A stretch of DNA of 36,720 nt from an uncultured Collinsella sp. (lineage in GTDB: Bacteria > Actinomycetota > Coriobacteriia > Coriobacteriales > Coriobacteriaceae), in NCBI GenBank assembly GCA_958405565.1, contig CATYEN010000021.1, positions 1 through 36,720 on the forward strand. Reading direction: 5' to 3'. The position numbers and the translations under genes were made by a program. The notes beneath the pieces were generated by a model. The model saw nothing but the letters and a program-made list of their open reading frames with translations, made no database searches and was not told the origin of the DNA. Of this stretch, positions 14,122 through 22,358 are shown one piece after another. How positions within the stretch are numbered: position 1 is the stretch's first letter; each line of letters begins with the position of its first letter.

Positions 14122-15009
14122 ATGGACAACATGCGAGAGGATTCGGGCACCGAGCCCGTGGCGGCATTCTCGATGTCGCATCCGGCGGTGCCGGCACTCT
14201 ATATAGTTTTAACGCTGGGGCTTACCATGTTCTCGATGCAGCCGGTGTTGATCGCGCTGTCGCTCGCGGGCGGGCTGGCGTATGGATTTGCGACCCGCGG
14301 GGCTGCCCGCACGTTGGGTGCGCTGCGCTGGCAGCTGCCGGTGATTTTGATCATTGCGCTGGTCAACCCGCTGTTTAGTGCCTCGGGCTCGACGGAGCTG
14401 TTCCGCATTGGCATGCGCGCGGTGTATTTGGAGAGTATGGTGTACGGTCTGTGCATGGGTGGGTTGTTTGTGGCGAGCGTGCTGTGGTTTGAGGCCGCGG
14501 CGTCGATGCTCGAATACGACAAGGTGCTTGCGCTGCTGGGTAACGCCGCGCCGGTAATTGCGCTCATGATTTCGATGTGCATGCGGCTGATCCCGCAGTT
14601 TTTGCGCCGCGGTCGCACGGTGCTGGCGGTGCAGGACGCGATCGATATGCCGGGGCGTGCGCCCATCGATCCCGTGCGCTCGCGCCTGCGGGCGTCGAGC
14701 GTGCTGATGGGCTGGGGTATGGAGGATTCGCTTGAGCGTGCGGACGCCATGCGCTCGCGCGGATGGGGCGCCGTGCCTCGTCGTACGACGTATGCGCGGT
14801 ACCGGCTGGGATGCGGCGATGTTGTTGCGCTGGTGGGGCTGGCGTTGTTTGGCGTGGTTGCCGTGGCGGTGGCGTGGATTGCGACGACGCAGTATTCGTT
14901 TTACCCGCAGCTCTCGGTGCCGGCGCCGTGGCTGGGCTATGTCGTGTACGCTGCCTGGATGGTGCTGCCCTGCGTGTTACACGCGATTGACGAGAAGAGG
15001 TTTGGCTGA
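14122..15009 (+). CDS. ecfT: ECF transporter transmembrane component (EcfT/CbiQ family)
   Basis: This is the 295-residue membrane scaffold of an energy-coupling-factor importer. ATG 14122 follows a G-rich ribosome site; the longer reading from 14011 is an Arg/Cys-rich shadow. Several hydrophobic helices are present. The C-terminal half has the two coupling signatures of EcfT, MRLIPQFLRRGRTVLAVQDA and ERADAMRSRGWG, which contain the A/S-R-G motifs that contact the ATPases. The stop overlaps the next start (TGATG at 15007-15011), so it is translationally coupled to the ATPase gene. The substrate is set by the S component at 16657. Confidence 0.88.
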   Translation: MDNMREDSGTEPVAAFSMSHPAVPALYIVLTLGLTMFSMQPVLIALSLAGGLAYGFATRGAARTLGALRWQLPVILIIALVNPLFSASGSTELFRIGMRAVYLESMVYGLCMGGLFVASVLWFEAAASMLEYDKVLALLGNAAPVIALMISMCMRLIPQFLRRGRTVLAVQDAIDMPGRAPIDPVRSRLRASSVLMGWGMEDSLERADAMRSRGWGAVPRRTTYARYRLGCGDVVALVGLALFGVVAVAVAWIATTQYSFYPQLSVPAPWLGYVVYAAWMVLPCVLHAIDEKRFG

Positions 15010-16652
15010 TGGCTCGGTTGGATGGGGACTCGGTGTCGGGTGCGGCGTGCGGCTCGGATGCGCTGGCGATTGAGGTTCGGGGTTTAAGCTTTGCCTACCC
15101 CGGGGCTGACGCTGCGGTGCTCGAGGGGCTCGGCTGGTCTGTTCCCCAAGGTGCATTTGCGCTGCTTGTTGGCGGTACCGGATCGGGTAAGTCGACGCTG
15201 CTGTCGCTGCTCAAGCCCGAGATCGCTCCGGCGGGTGAGCGCACTGGCGATGCGCGCGTGCTGGGCGAGAACGTTGCCGACATGGACGTGCGCGCGTCTG
15301 CGGAGCGCGTGGGCTACGTGTTCCAGGATCCCGAGAACCAGATCGTGTGTGAGACCGTGTGGCACGAGATGGCGTTTGGCCTAGAGAATCTGGGTGTGTC
15401 GCGCGACGAGATGCGCCGCCGTGTTGCCGAGACCAGTTATTTCTTTGGTCTGGAGGACTGGCTGCATCGCGATACCGATACGCTTTCGGGTGGCCGCAAG
15501 CAGCTGCTGTCGCTTGCCGCCGTCCTGGCGCTGCGTCCGCGTGTGCTGCTACTCGACGAGCCCACGTCCCAGCTCGATCCCGTTGCCGAGAAGAATTTTC
15601 TGCACGCGCTGTTTCGCGTGAACCGTGAGCTGGGCTGCACGGTTGTTGTGGCTACGCATCAACCGCGGCCGATGCTCGAGTATGCGACGTGTGCGTACCG
15701 GATTGAGGGCGGTCGGGTGCGCGAGGTGGCGGATATGGCTTCTTTAGGACGCCGAGAATCGCTGTTTTCCGATGACATGTTGGGGTGGGGTGCCATCCGA
15801 TGTGCAAAAAACGGAGTATTCAGCAGGCGTGAGGACAATTTGGGCTCTCTGGAGCCGTCCGGGGACGTATCGAGCGCGAAAAAAAGTTTGGAATTGGACA
15901 AATCGTCCGAATTTGTGGCACAAACGTCGCTCGAGAACGGCTCGGAAGCCTTCCTGCGCACGGATGGAAGCAGAATACTCCAAAAAATGCACGGCGGGTC
16001 GGCTACCACCCTGTCGGAGGGCTGGTTTCGCTACGATCGCGCGGGCGGTTGGGTGCTGCGCGGGCTCGATGTGACGTTTTCGGCCGGCGCGGTGCATGCG
16101 ATTGTGGGCGGAAACGGCTGCGGTAAGTCGACGATGCTCTCGGTGCTGGCCAAGACGGCCAAGCTGCAGCGTGGCCGCATGGTGCGCGGGGCGGCTTCGG
16201 CGGCATTGCTGCCGCAAAACCCCAAGGCATTGCTGGTCGCCGAAACGGTGTGCGACGAGCTGATGGAATGGGCTTCGACCTGCGGATACGACGAGGCCAC
16301 GGCGCAGGAGCAGACGACGCGCTTGGGCTTGGCGGGCTTGGAGGCACGTCATCCGTACGACCTTTCGGGCGGACAGCGCCAGCTGCTTGCGTTAGCAAAG
16401 CTGCTGCTGATTGGCCCCGAGCTGCTGCTGCTCGACGAGCCTACCAAGGGTTTGGATCTGGCCAGCCGCCGCATCATCGCTCACGCCCTGCGCGACCATG
16501 TGCAGGCTGGCGGTACCGTCATCATGGCCACGCACGATCTGGACTTTGCCGAGCAGGTATCCGACGACATCGCCATGATGTTCGACGGCGAGATCGCCTG
16601 CATGGAGCCTCCGGCAGACTTCTTTGCCGACAACGTGTTCTATAGGGCGTGA
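15009..16652 (+). CDS. ECF transporter ATPase with two fused ABC domains
   Basis: This 547-residue protein carries both ATPase halves in one chain. Domain 1 has GGTGSGKST (about 55-63), LSGGRKQ and LLLDEPTSQLDP. Domain 2 has GGNGCGKST (about 369-377), LSGGQRQLLALAK and LLLDEPTKGLD. A linker of about 70 residues between them (about 265-335) is Ser/Glu/Lys-rich and has no clear domain. Most ECF systems use separate EcfA1 and EcfA2, but fused forms are known in some actinobacteria and Firmicutes. The first Q-loop segment, YVFQDPENQIVCETVWHEMAFG, is the ECF type. It overlaps ecfT by one base and ends 4 bases before the S component, so all three genes form one operon. Confidence 0.92.
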   Translation: MARLDGDSVSGAACGSDALAIEVRGLSFAYPGADAAVLEGLGWSVPQGAFALLVGGTGSGKSTLLSLLKPEIAPAGERTGDARVLGENVADMDVRASAERVGYVFQDPENQIVCETVWHEMAFGLENLGVSRDEMRRRVAETSYFFGLEDWLHRDTDTLSGGRKQLLSLAAVLALRPRVLLLDEPTSQLDPVAEKNFLHALFRVNRELGCTVVVATHQPRPMLEYATCAYRIEGGRVREVADMASLGRRESLFSDDMLGWGAIRCAKNGVFSRREDNLGSLEPSGDVSSAKKSLELDKSSEFVAQTSLENGSEAFLRTDGSRILQKMHGGSATTLSEGWFRYDRAGGWVLRGLDVTFSAGAVHAIVGGNGCGKSTMLSVLAKTAKLQRGRMVRGAASAALLPQNPKALLVAETVCDELMEWASTCGYDEATAQEQTTRLGLAGLEARHPYDLSGGQRQLLALAKLLLIGPELLLLDEPTKGLDLASRRIIAHALRDHVQAGGTVIMATHDLDFAEQVSDDIAMMFDGEIACMEPPADFFADNVFYRA

Positions 16653-16656
16653 TGGG

Positions 16657-17370
16657 ATGACGGATCATCGCGCCTCGCGCCTACTCACAAAAATGGAGAT
16701 CCCGCTGCTTCTGGCGGTGCCGGCAGTGATGACTGCGGCGCTGCTGGCGGGCATTGAGCAGGCGGCGCTTGCCATGCTGGTGGTAGTGGCGCTCGTGCTC
16801 GCACTGTTTTTTGCGGGCTATGAGACATCACGTCCAGGCCTGCGCCAGATCATGCCCACGCTGGTGCTGGCGGCGCTGGCCGCGGCGGGGCGTATCCTGT
16901 TTGGGCCCATTCCCGATTTTAAGCCCGTGAGCGCTATCGCCATTATCGCGGGTGCGACACTTGGCCGTCGCAATGGTTTTATGGTCGGCGCGTTGGCAGC
17001 GCTGACCAGTAATTTCTTTTTTGGACAGGGTATGTGGACGCCGTGGCAGATGTATGCCTGGGGTCTGGTGGGCTATATCGGTGGCGCACTGGCGCATGCG
17101 GGCGCGTTTGACCGCGCCGATGGAACCGTGCGAATGCCGGCGCTGTTGGCGTATGGCTTTGCGTCGGGCCTGCTGTATGGCGTCGTGATCAACGCGTATG
17201 ACATCATCGGTTTTGTGCAGCCGCTCACCTGGGCAGGCGCCATAGCGCGTCTTGCTACGGCGGTGCCGTTCGACATCACGCATGGCCTCGCGACCTGCGT
17301 GTTCTTGGCTGCTCTGTACAAGCCCTGGTGTCGCCGCATCAACCGCGTCGTCGTGAAGTACGGGCTGTAG
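16657..17370 (+). CDS. ECF transporter substrate-binding (S) component, substrate unknown
   Basis: This is a 237-residue, strongly hydrophobic protein with about six membrane segments. The region RILFGPIPDFKPVSAIAIIAGATLGRRNGF, followed by MVGALAALTSNFFFGQGMWTPWQM and WGLVGYIGGALA, is typical of ECF S components of the riboflavin/cobalamin-like group. ATG 16657 is used; the reading from 16624 runs inside the ATPase gene. It is the last gene of the T-AA'-S operon and should define the ligand. The ligand cannot be read from the sequence, and a vitamin or related compound is only the family expectation. Confidence 0.85.
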   Translation: MTDHRASRLLTKMEIPLLLAVPAVMTAALLAGIEQAALAMLVVVALVLALFFAGYETSRPGLRQIMPTLVLAALAAAGRILFGPIPDFKPVSAIAIIAGATLGRRNGFMVGALAALTSNFFFGQGMWTPWQMYAWGLVGYIGGALAHAGAFDRADGTVRMPALLAYGFASGLLYGVVINAYDIIGFVQPLTWAGAIARLATAVPFDITHGLATCVFLAALYKPWCRRINRVVVKYGL

Positions 17371-17411
17371 TGGCGGTTGCGCCGAGGCAAGAACCAATAC
17401 TGTCTTGGTGC

Positions 17412-17575
17412 CATATCAAAACTATGCCGGTTTACGGGGCTAGATTGACGCGGGCCGACCATACCGGCATTTTTCGAAAATAGACGAGCCGTCTACCTGC
17501 GGTTTTATTTTGCTCGAATTGCGTGTGGTTGGGCATCTGCGATTCAGCCCCGTAAACCGGCATTGTTTTGAAATG
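17412..17575. repeat. 30-bp inverted repeat enclosing 104 bases
   Basis: Arms 17412-17441 and 17546-17575 are complementary at 28 of 30 positions (inner part ATGCCGGTTTACGGGGCT). The enclosed sequence includes TCTACCTGCGGTTTT (17492-17506), which recurs in the terminator at 17741. It contains no gene and may be a MITE-like element. Confidence 0.75.
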
Positions 17576-17613
17576 AGCGACTCATATGATGGCCATCGCG
17601 GGCCGTGGGTGAT

Positions 17614-17897
17614 CAAAATGATCCGTTCTCCTCCGTCCCCGAGGGATCATATGGGGGCGCCCGCCACGAAACTGGCCCATCTACTACGTTTAGCTTGATA
17701 CCCCCGACCATGGCCGCGTTTCATGAAAAACCGCAGGCTTTCTACCTGCGGTTTTCTTTTTTGCTTAGTACGCTATGGTTGAGGGTGGTGGCCTAAGCGT
17801 AGTAGATGGACGCGTTTCGTGGCGGGCGGATCATGCGGTTGCCCCCACGAGGCCCAAAATGATCCGTTTTCCTCCGTCCCCGAGGGATCATATGGGG
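17614..17897. repeat. Composite repeat: 43-bp direct copies around a 38-bp inverted repeat
   Basis: A 43-base sequence (17614-17656 and 17855-17897, one mismatch) contains its own short palindrome ATGATCC / GGATCAT. Between the copies, 17657-17694 and 17791-17828 are inverted copies over about 38 bases (CGCCCGCCACGAAAC, then CCATCTACTACG). The centre is the hairpin at 17726-17762. The right copy touches the end of the exonuclease gene. Confidence 0.75.
17726..17762. terminator. Hairpin with T-tract, possibly bidirectional
   Basis: AAAAACCGCAGG / CCTGCGGTTTTC with a short loop is followed by a T-run on the + strand and has a T5 on the other strand. It could stop the ECF transcript, though 355 bases away, and the leftward exonuclease transcript. 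Confidence 0.7.
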
Positions 17898-18716
17898 TTA
17901 GAGCTCCAGGGTGAGGGTGACGGGGCAGTGGTCGCTGCCGAAGATGTCGCCGCGGATGCCGGTGTCGCGTACGTTGGCGGCGATTGCATCACTGACCAGG
18001 AAGTAGTCGATGCGCCAGCCGGCGTTGTTCTTGCGGGCATTAAAGCGGTAACTCCACCAGCTGTAGACGCCCTCGACGTCCGGATTGGCCGCGCGCCAGG
18101 TGTCGGTAAAACCGGCATCGAGCAGCTCGGTAAACTTGCCGCGTTCCTCATCCGAAAAGCCTGCGTTGCCGCGGTTGGACTTGGGGTTCTTAAGGTCGAT
18201 CTCCTCGTGCGCCACGTTAAAGTCGCCGCAGGTCACCACGGGCTTGCCGGTCTCGCGCTCGAGCGCGCTCAAAAAGCCGCGATAGGCATCGTCCCAGGCC
18301 ATGCGTACATCGATGCGCGCGAGCTCATTTTGGGCGTTGGGCGTATAGACGTCCACAAACCAAAACTTGTCGAACTCGAGCGCGCAGACGCGGCCCTCGG
18401 TTGCGGCTTGGGCAACGAGCTCGGCAGCCCCACCCTCGCCGGCGTAGGGTAGCAGCGCGTCGGCGCGCAGCACGCGCAGTGGTTCCTTGCGGCTAAAGAC
18501 CGCAGTGCCCGAGTAGCCCTTGCGCTCGGCGTAGCTCCAGGTTTGGTGATAGCCGGGCAGGTCGACCTGCACCTGACCTTCCTGCAGTTTGGTTTCCTGC
18601 AACGCCAGGATATCGACGTCCAGCTCCTGCGCGATCTGGGTAAAGCTCGGGTCCTTTTTGAGCACGGCGCGAAGGCCGTTAACGTTCCACGAAGCAAAGG
18701 TGTAAGTCTGAGGCAT
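17898..18716 (-). CDS. xth: Exodeoxyribonuclease III (AP endonuclease family)
   Basis: This 272-residue enzyme is of the exonuclease-endonuclease-phosphatase fold and repairs abasic sites in DNA. Motifs: FASWNVNGLRA (catalytic Asn), LALQETKL (metal-binding Glu), FVDVYTPNAQ, CGDFNVAHEEIDL (active-site Asp and Asn), the WWSYRFNARKNNAGWRIDYFLVS recognition region, and GSDHCPV with the catalytic histidine. ATG 18716 begins MPQTYTFASWNVNG and has an AAAGGA ribosome site. It is divergent from the sirtuin gene with about 110 bases between. Confidence 0.95.
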   Translation of the reverse strand: MPQTYTFASWNVNGLRAVLKKDPSFTQIAQELDVDILALQETKLQEGQVQVDLPGYHQTWSYAERKGYSGTAVFSRKEPLRVLRADALLPYAGEGGAAELVAQAATEGRVCALEFDKFWFVDVYTPNAQNELARIDVRMAWDDAYRGFLSALERETGKPVVTCGDFNVAHEEIDLKNPKSNRGNAGFSDEERGKFTELLDAGFTDTWRAANPDVEGVYSWWSYRFNARKNNAGWRIDYFLVSDAIAANVRDTGIRGDIFGSDHCPVTLTLEL

Positions 18717-18829
18717 GGTGTCCTTTCGACGGGGTTGGCAGGCTTAAGATTAACGCAACGAGAACGGGATGGGCCCCGCGAGCGACGGTGTGAACGCCGC
18801 CGCTCCGGCGACACGGACGGAGGACACGT

Positions 18830-19582
18830 ATGACGCAGGCAATATCGGACCCCAAGCAGGCCTCCGCCGCGCTGGCGGAGCTGTTCGAAACCCATAACCA
18901 TGTGGTGTTCTTTGGCGGCGCGGGCGTTTCCACGGCAAGCGGCATTCCCGATTTCCGCAGCGTAGACGGCCTGTATCACCAGCAGTTTGCCTATCCGCCC
19001 GAGACCATGCTCTCGCACAGCTTTTACGAGACACATTCGGCGGAGTTCTTCGACTTTTACCGCACCAAGATGATCGCGCTTAACGCTAAGCCCAACCGCT
19101 GCCACACCAAGCTGGCCGAGCTGGAGCGCGCCGGCAAGCTTGATGCTGTGGTGACGCAAAACATCGACGGCTTGCATCAGATGGCGGGCTCGCAGCGCGT
19201 GTTTGAGTTGCACGGATCGGTCCATCGCAACATTTGCCAGTCGTGCGGAGCGGTCTATAGCGCCGAGTGGATTTGCTCGCGCGAGCACGAGGACGCCGCG
19301 GGCGTGCCCGTGTGTCCCGCATGCGGCGGCCGCATCAAGCCCGACGTGGTGCTCTACGAAGAGCCGCTCGACGAGCGCGTGCTCACCGGCGCCGTTGCCG
19401 CTATCGCCGCGGCCGATGCCCTCATTGTGGGCGGAACCTCGCTCGTGGTGTACCCGGCGGCGGGCCTCACGCGCTACTTTACCGGCGATACGCTGGCCAT
19501 TTGCAACCTGGCACCTACCGATCAGGACGCAAATGCCGACCTGCTGATTTCTTGCGACATCGCGGCCGCGTTTGCGTTCTAG
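18830..19582 (+). CDS. cobB: NAD-dependent protein deacylase, sirtuin family
   Basis: This 250-residue SIR2 protein removes acyl groups from lysines using NAD+. GGAGVSTASGIPDFRS (about 29-44) and TQNIDGLHQ bind NAD+. ELHGSVHRN contains the catalytic histidine. CQSCG and CPACGG hold zinc, and VGGTSLVVYPAAG is the C-terminal NAD loop. ATG 18830 has GGAGGA in front. A Tyr/Arg pair in the pocket that would indicate desuccinylase activity is not obvious: the segment after DGLY contains HTKMIALN-type text that I cannot place safely. The symbol is the general one for bacterial sirtuins. Confidence 0.92.
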   Translation: MTQAISDPKQASAALAELFETHNHVVFFGGAGVSTASGIPDFRSVDGLYHQQFAYPPETMLSHSFYETHSAEFFDFYRTKMIALNAKPNRCHTKLAELERAGKLDAVVTQNIDGLHQMAGSQRVFELHGSVHRNICQSCGAVYSAEWICSREHEDAAGVPVCPACGGRIKPDVVLYEEPLDERVLTGAVAAIAAADALIVGGTSLVVYPAAGLTRYFTGDTLAICNLAPTDQDANADLLISCDIAAAFAF

Positions 19583-19676
19583 CCCGCGCGCGCGGATACA
19601 ATAGAAAGACTGATTGCAAAGCGACCCCGCCGCCAGCGCCCGAGCGCGGCGGCGCGGGCATTTTAGGAGGATGTTC

Positions 19677-21404
19677 ATGGCGAACGACAGCAAGACATGG
19701 CGGTGCGGAAAGTACGAGCTCAGCTTTGACCGTCCGCGCATCATGGGCGTCCTCAACGTGACGCCCGATTCGTTTAGCGACGGCGGTGAGCACTTCGACC
19801 CGGACGCCGCTATCGAGTACGGTTTGGCGATGCTCGACGCCGGCGCCGACATCATCGATGTGGGAGGCGAGTCCACGCGCCCCGGTTTTACCCCGGTCAA
19901 CCCCGATGAGGAGGCCCGCCGCGTGCTGCCCGTGGTGCGCGCGCTGGCAAAGGAAGGTGCCATCGTCTCGATCGACACGCGTCATGTGGCGGTCGCCAAG
20001 GCTGCTGTGCGCTGCGGCGCCTCGATTGTCAATGACGTGACGGGCTTCACCGACCCCAAGATGATCGAGTTTGTCGCGACGAGTACCTGCGGCGTCATCG
20101 TGATGCATGCCGGCGAGGTTGCCGCGCCTGCGCGCACGCATGCGACGGTGCAGCTCGATACCTCGGCCGCGGCGTTTGTTGCCGAGAAGGCGCGCGAGGC
20201 GGCTGCCGAGGCTGCGCGCGAGGCCGAAAAGCCGGCCCGCCGTCGTCGTGGCAAGCTGCTGGGCGAACCCAAGACGGAGGCCAAGCTTCCGGGCGGTGTG
20301 GTGCAGCCCTCGCTGCCGTTTGGCGACCCGGAGCCCGCGCCCGAGCCCGCGGTCGAGCAGAAGCAGGAGGCACCGGCCGCCGAGCAGACCGCCCCTGTCG
20401 CCGAGGCCGCCGCAACTCCCGAGCCCACGCCGGAGCCCAGCGACCACCTGGCCGCCATGATGCGCCGCAGCGCCCGCCGCGAGGAGGCCTACGTGCCCAC
20501 CTCGCAGCTCCGCCGCTTTACCCTGCCCGATTCGGCGCCCATCATGCGTCGTGTTATGGGCTTCCTTTCCGACCAGGCCCGCACGCTCATCCATGCCGGC
20601 GTGTCGCGCGACCGCATCTGCATCGATCCCGGCCCGGGGTTTGGCAAGTCGGCCAACGAGGACATCGTCATCCAGCGCGAGACCGCCAAGATGGCATCGC
20701 TGGGCTATCCGCTCATGTGTGCCGTGTCGCGTAAGCGCTTTGTGGGCGCCGTCTCGGGCGTGACCGAGGCCGCCGAGCGCGATGCCGCCACGTTTGGCGT
20801 GTGCCTGGGAGCGATCCAAGCCGGCGCCAATATCGTGCGCGTGCACGATGTCGCCGGCTTTGCGCAGTTCCTGAACGGTTACTGGGCCGTCGCCAAGCCG
20901 CAGCCGCGCCGTGCGTTTGTGGCCGTGGGCTCCAACCTGGGGCATCGCTGCGACAACATCCGCGCCGCGCGCGACATGATCGCCGAGATCCCGCTCACCT
21001 GCGTTTCCAACTGCTCGCGCATCTACGAGAGCGAGCCGGCCTACGAGACGCGCCAGGACGCGTTTGCCAACGCCGTCATCGAGATCAAGACCGAGCTGGC
21101 GCCGCTGGTGTTGCTCGACGAGCTTATGAAGATCGAGGCCGAGCTGGGCCGCGACCGTTCCAAAAAAGCCAAGGCCAACGGCCCGCGCACCATCGACTTG
21201 GACCTGCTGTGGATGGACGGCGAGACCCACGGCGGCAAAAAGCTGCGCCTGCCGCATCCGCTGATCGGCGAGCGCGACTTTGTGCTGGTGCCGCTCGAGG
21301 ACCTGATGCACGACCCGGCGCGGTTCTTCCGTTACAACGGCGTCGAGGTCAAGGAGCCCGAGGATCGCGTGGGCCATATCGTGGGCGAATTGGGGCGTAT
21401 GTAG
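19677..21404 (+). CDS. folPK: Dihydropteroate synthase / HPPK fusion with large internal insert (FolP-FolK)
   Basis: This 575-residue protein performs two adjacent folate steps. ATG 19677 is chosen for its AGGAGG six bases upstream. DHPS spans about 20-400: IMGVLNVTPDSFSDGG, DVGGESTRPG, IVSIDTRH, IVNDVTGF, IDPGPGFGKS and SRKRF are all present. HPPK spans about 412-545: VAVGSNLGHR, RIYESEPAY, RTIDLDLLW and LPHPLIGERDFVLVPL. Between IVMHAGEV (about 147) and SAPIMRRVMGFLSDQ (about 286) is an insert of about 135 residues. It has an Ala/Glu/Lys-rich helix-like part, then a Pro/Glu-rich disordered part, at the place where ordinary DHPS has only a short segment. Fusions of FolP and FolK are known, but the order is often FolK-FolP. 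The downstream gene starts at the next base. Confidence 0.93.
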   Translation: MANDSKTWRCGKYELSFDRPRIMGVLNVTPDSFSDGGEHFDPDAAIEYGLAMLDAGADIIDVGGESTRPGFTPVNPDEEARRVLPVVRALAKEGAIVSIDTRHVAVAKAAVRCGASIVNDVTGFTDPKMIEFVATSTCGVIVMHAGEVAAPARTHATVQLDTSAAAFVAEKAREAAAEAAREAEKPARRRRGKLLGEPKTEAKLPGGVVQPSLPFGDPEPAPEPAVEQKQEAPAAEQTAPVAEAAATPEPTPEPSDHLAAMMRRSARREEAYVPTSQLRRFTLPDSAPIMRRVMGFLSDQARTLIHAGVSRDRICIDPGPGFGKSANEDIVIQRETAKMASLGYPLMCAVSRKRFVGAVSGVTEAAERDAATFGVCLGAIQAGANIVRVHDVAGFAQFLNGYWAVAKPQPRRAFVAVGSNLGHRCDNIRAARDMIAEIPLTCVSNCSRIYESEPAYETRQDAFANAVIEIKTELAPLVLLDELMKIEAELGRDRSKKAKANGPRTIDLDLLWMDGETHGGKKLRLPHPLIGERDFVLVPLEDLMHDPARFFRYNGVEVKEPEDRVGHIVGELGRM

Positions 21405-22106
21405 ATGATTGAGATGAATGCTGTTGCTGCCGGTACCGAGCTCGATGCCGCGCGCGACGCGGGTCGCGAGGGCGTGTCCGCGGGCTGGTGCGCGTGGAGC
21501 GTGGGCGATGCGTCGCTGACGTTTTCGCTGGTCGTGCGCCCCGATGTGAACATGCATGCCTTCCACGGTCTGCCGTTTGTGGCCGCGATGGGCATGATGG
21601 ATGCGCTTGCGGGCACGGCCACAACGCCGGGCCTGGGGCTTGCCGGCAAGGTGGGCATCCAGTGGCCGAGCGACATCGTGTGCGGCGCGCCTGCGTTTGA
21701 GACGTCGCTCGCGCGCGTTGCCGTTAACGGCGGCGCCGGTGCCGCAGGCATGTTTGCCGCGGTGACGGTGGATATCGAGCGTGCGGCCCTGAGCGAGCTT
21801 GACGTGGACATGGCCGATGAGGCGTTGGTTGAGGCGCTGACCGCCGCCCTGCTCGCCCGCGTTGACGCTTGGGCGGTTGTCGCGAACACGCCGCAGGGTG
21901 CCGCCGGCCCGCTGGCCCCGGTGCTGGGCGAGTATTTCGACATGGTGCCGCTGCTGGGCCGTCAGGTTGCGGCGGTGTCGCCCAACGGTCTGCCGCTCGC
22001 AGTCGGTGTGTTTGCGGGCCTGGACATCTGGGGCCGCGCGACCATCAAGACCGACGCCGGCGAGCAGGAGTTCCCGCCCGAGGCCGTACGAATCCGCGGC
22101 TTGTAG
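21405..22106 (+). CDS. Divergent biotin-protein-ligase-like protein, probably not a working ligase
   Basis: This 233-residue protein shows the outline of the BPL catalytic domain. LTFSLVVRPD corresponds to the FSLVLRP strand, GIQWPSDIVCG to the KWPNDL motif, NGGAGAAGMFAAVTVDIE to the following glycine-rich strands, and LLGRQVAAVSPNGLPLAVGVFAGLDIWGRATI with EFPPEAVRIRG to the small C-terminal beta domain. Key residues differ: the GRGRxG loop appears only as GREGVSAG, and the catalytic Lys of KWPND is Gln. About 50 residues expected before the glycine loop are missing. The family call is an inference from pattern. It starts directly after the folPK stop (ATG 21405) and is likely co-translated. 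A scaffold or ligand-binding role is possible. Confidence 0.6.
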   Translation: MIEMNAVAAGTELDAARDAGREGVSAGWCAWSVGDASLTFSLVVRPDVNMHAFHGLPFVAAMGMMDALAGTATTPGLGLAGKVGIQWPSDIVCGAPAFETSLARVAVNGGAGAAGMFAAVTVDIERAALSELDVDMADEALVEALTAALLARVDAWAVVANTPQGAAGPLAPVLGEYFDMVPLLGRQVAAVSPNGLPLAVGVFAGLDIWGRATIKTDAGEQEFPPEAVRIRGL

Positions 22107-22140
22107 CGCGGGTCCGCTCGCAAAGATAACGATGACAACG

Positions 22141-22175
22141 AAGCCCTCCTCGGCCAGCGCCGGGGAGGGCTTTTG
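22141..22175 (+). terminator. Terminator of the folate-region operon
   Basis: Stem AGCCCTCC / GGAGGGCT (22142-22149, 22164-22171) plus inner pairing, followed by TTTT. It lies 35 bases after the stop of the ligase-like gene. Confidence 0.85.
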
Positions 22176-22203
22176 TGTGAGCAGAGAGGATGGCCACGTT
22201 CGT

Positions 22204-22246
22204 CCTATTCCTCAAAAATGAAAATAATTCAGTTTTGAGGAATAGG
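22204..22246. repeat. CTATTCCTCAAAA palindrome, copy 1
   Basis: Arms CCTATTCCTCAAAAATGAA and its complement match 18 of 19 bases around a 5-base AT-rich centre. It is the first of two copies upstream of the ATPase gene. Confidence 0.85.
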
Positions 22247-22290
22247 ATTTAGCCGGCTCGACCTTTCACGAGGTATATTCGTTGCAGAGT

Positions 22291-22331
22291 CTATTCCTCA
22301 AAACTGAAAAAATTTCAATTTTGAGGAATAG
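22291..22331. repeat. CTATTCCTCAAAA palindrome, copy 2
   Basis: Arms CTATTCCTCAAAACTGAA (22291-22308) and TTCAATTTTGAGGAATAG (22314-22331) match 17 of 18. It ends 27 bases before the ATPase start codon, so it could act as an operator or as the left end of a mobile unit. Confidence 0.85.
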
Positions 22332-22358
22332 CAACGAAAGACCGCAGGGAGGCAGCCA

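Noticed and set aside
14018..14206. 62-residue frame from GTG with one hydrophobic segment, ahead of ecfT
   Set aside because: The hydrophobic part VVAAGVVFALVAGGVGGALALV is suggestive, but the second half is a shadow of ecfT and no ribosome site is visible.
19515..21566. 683-residue open frame on the - strand
   Set aside because: It is opposite the FolP-FolK gene and has no domain or ribosome site.
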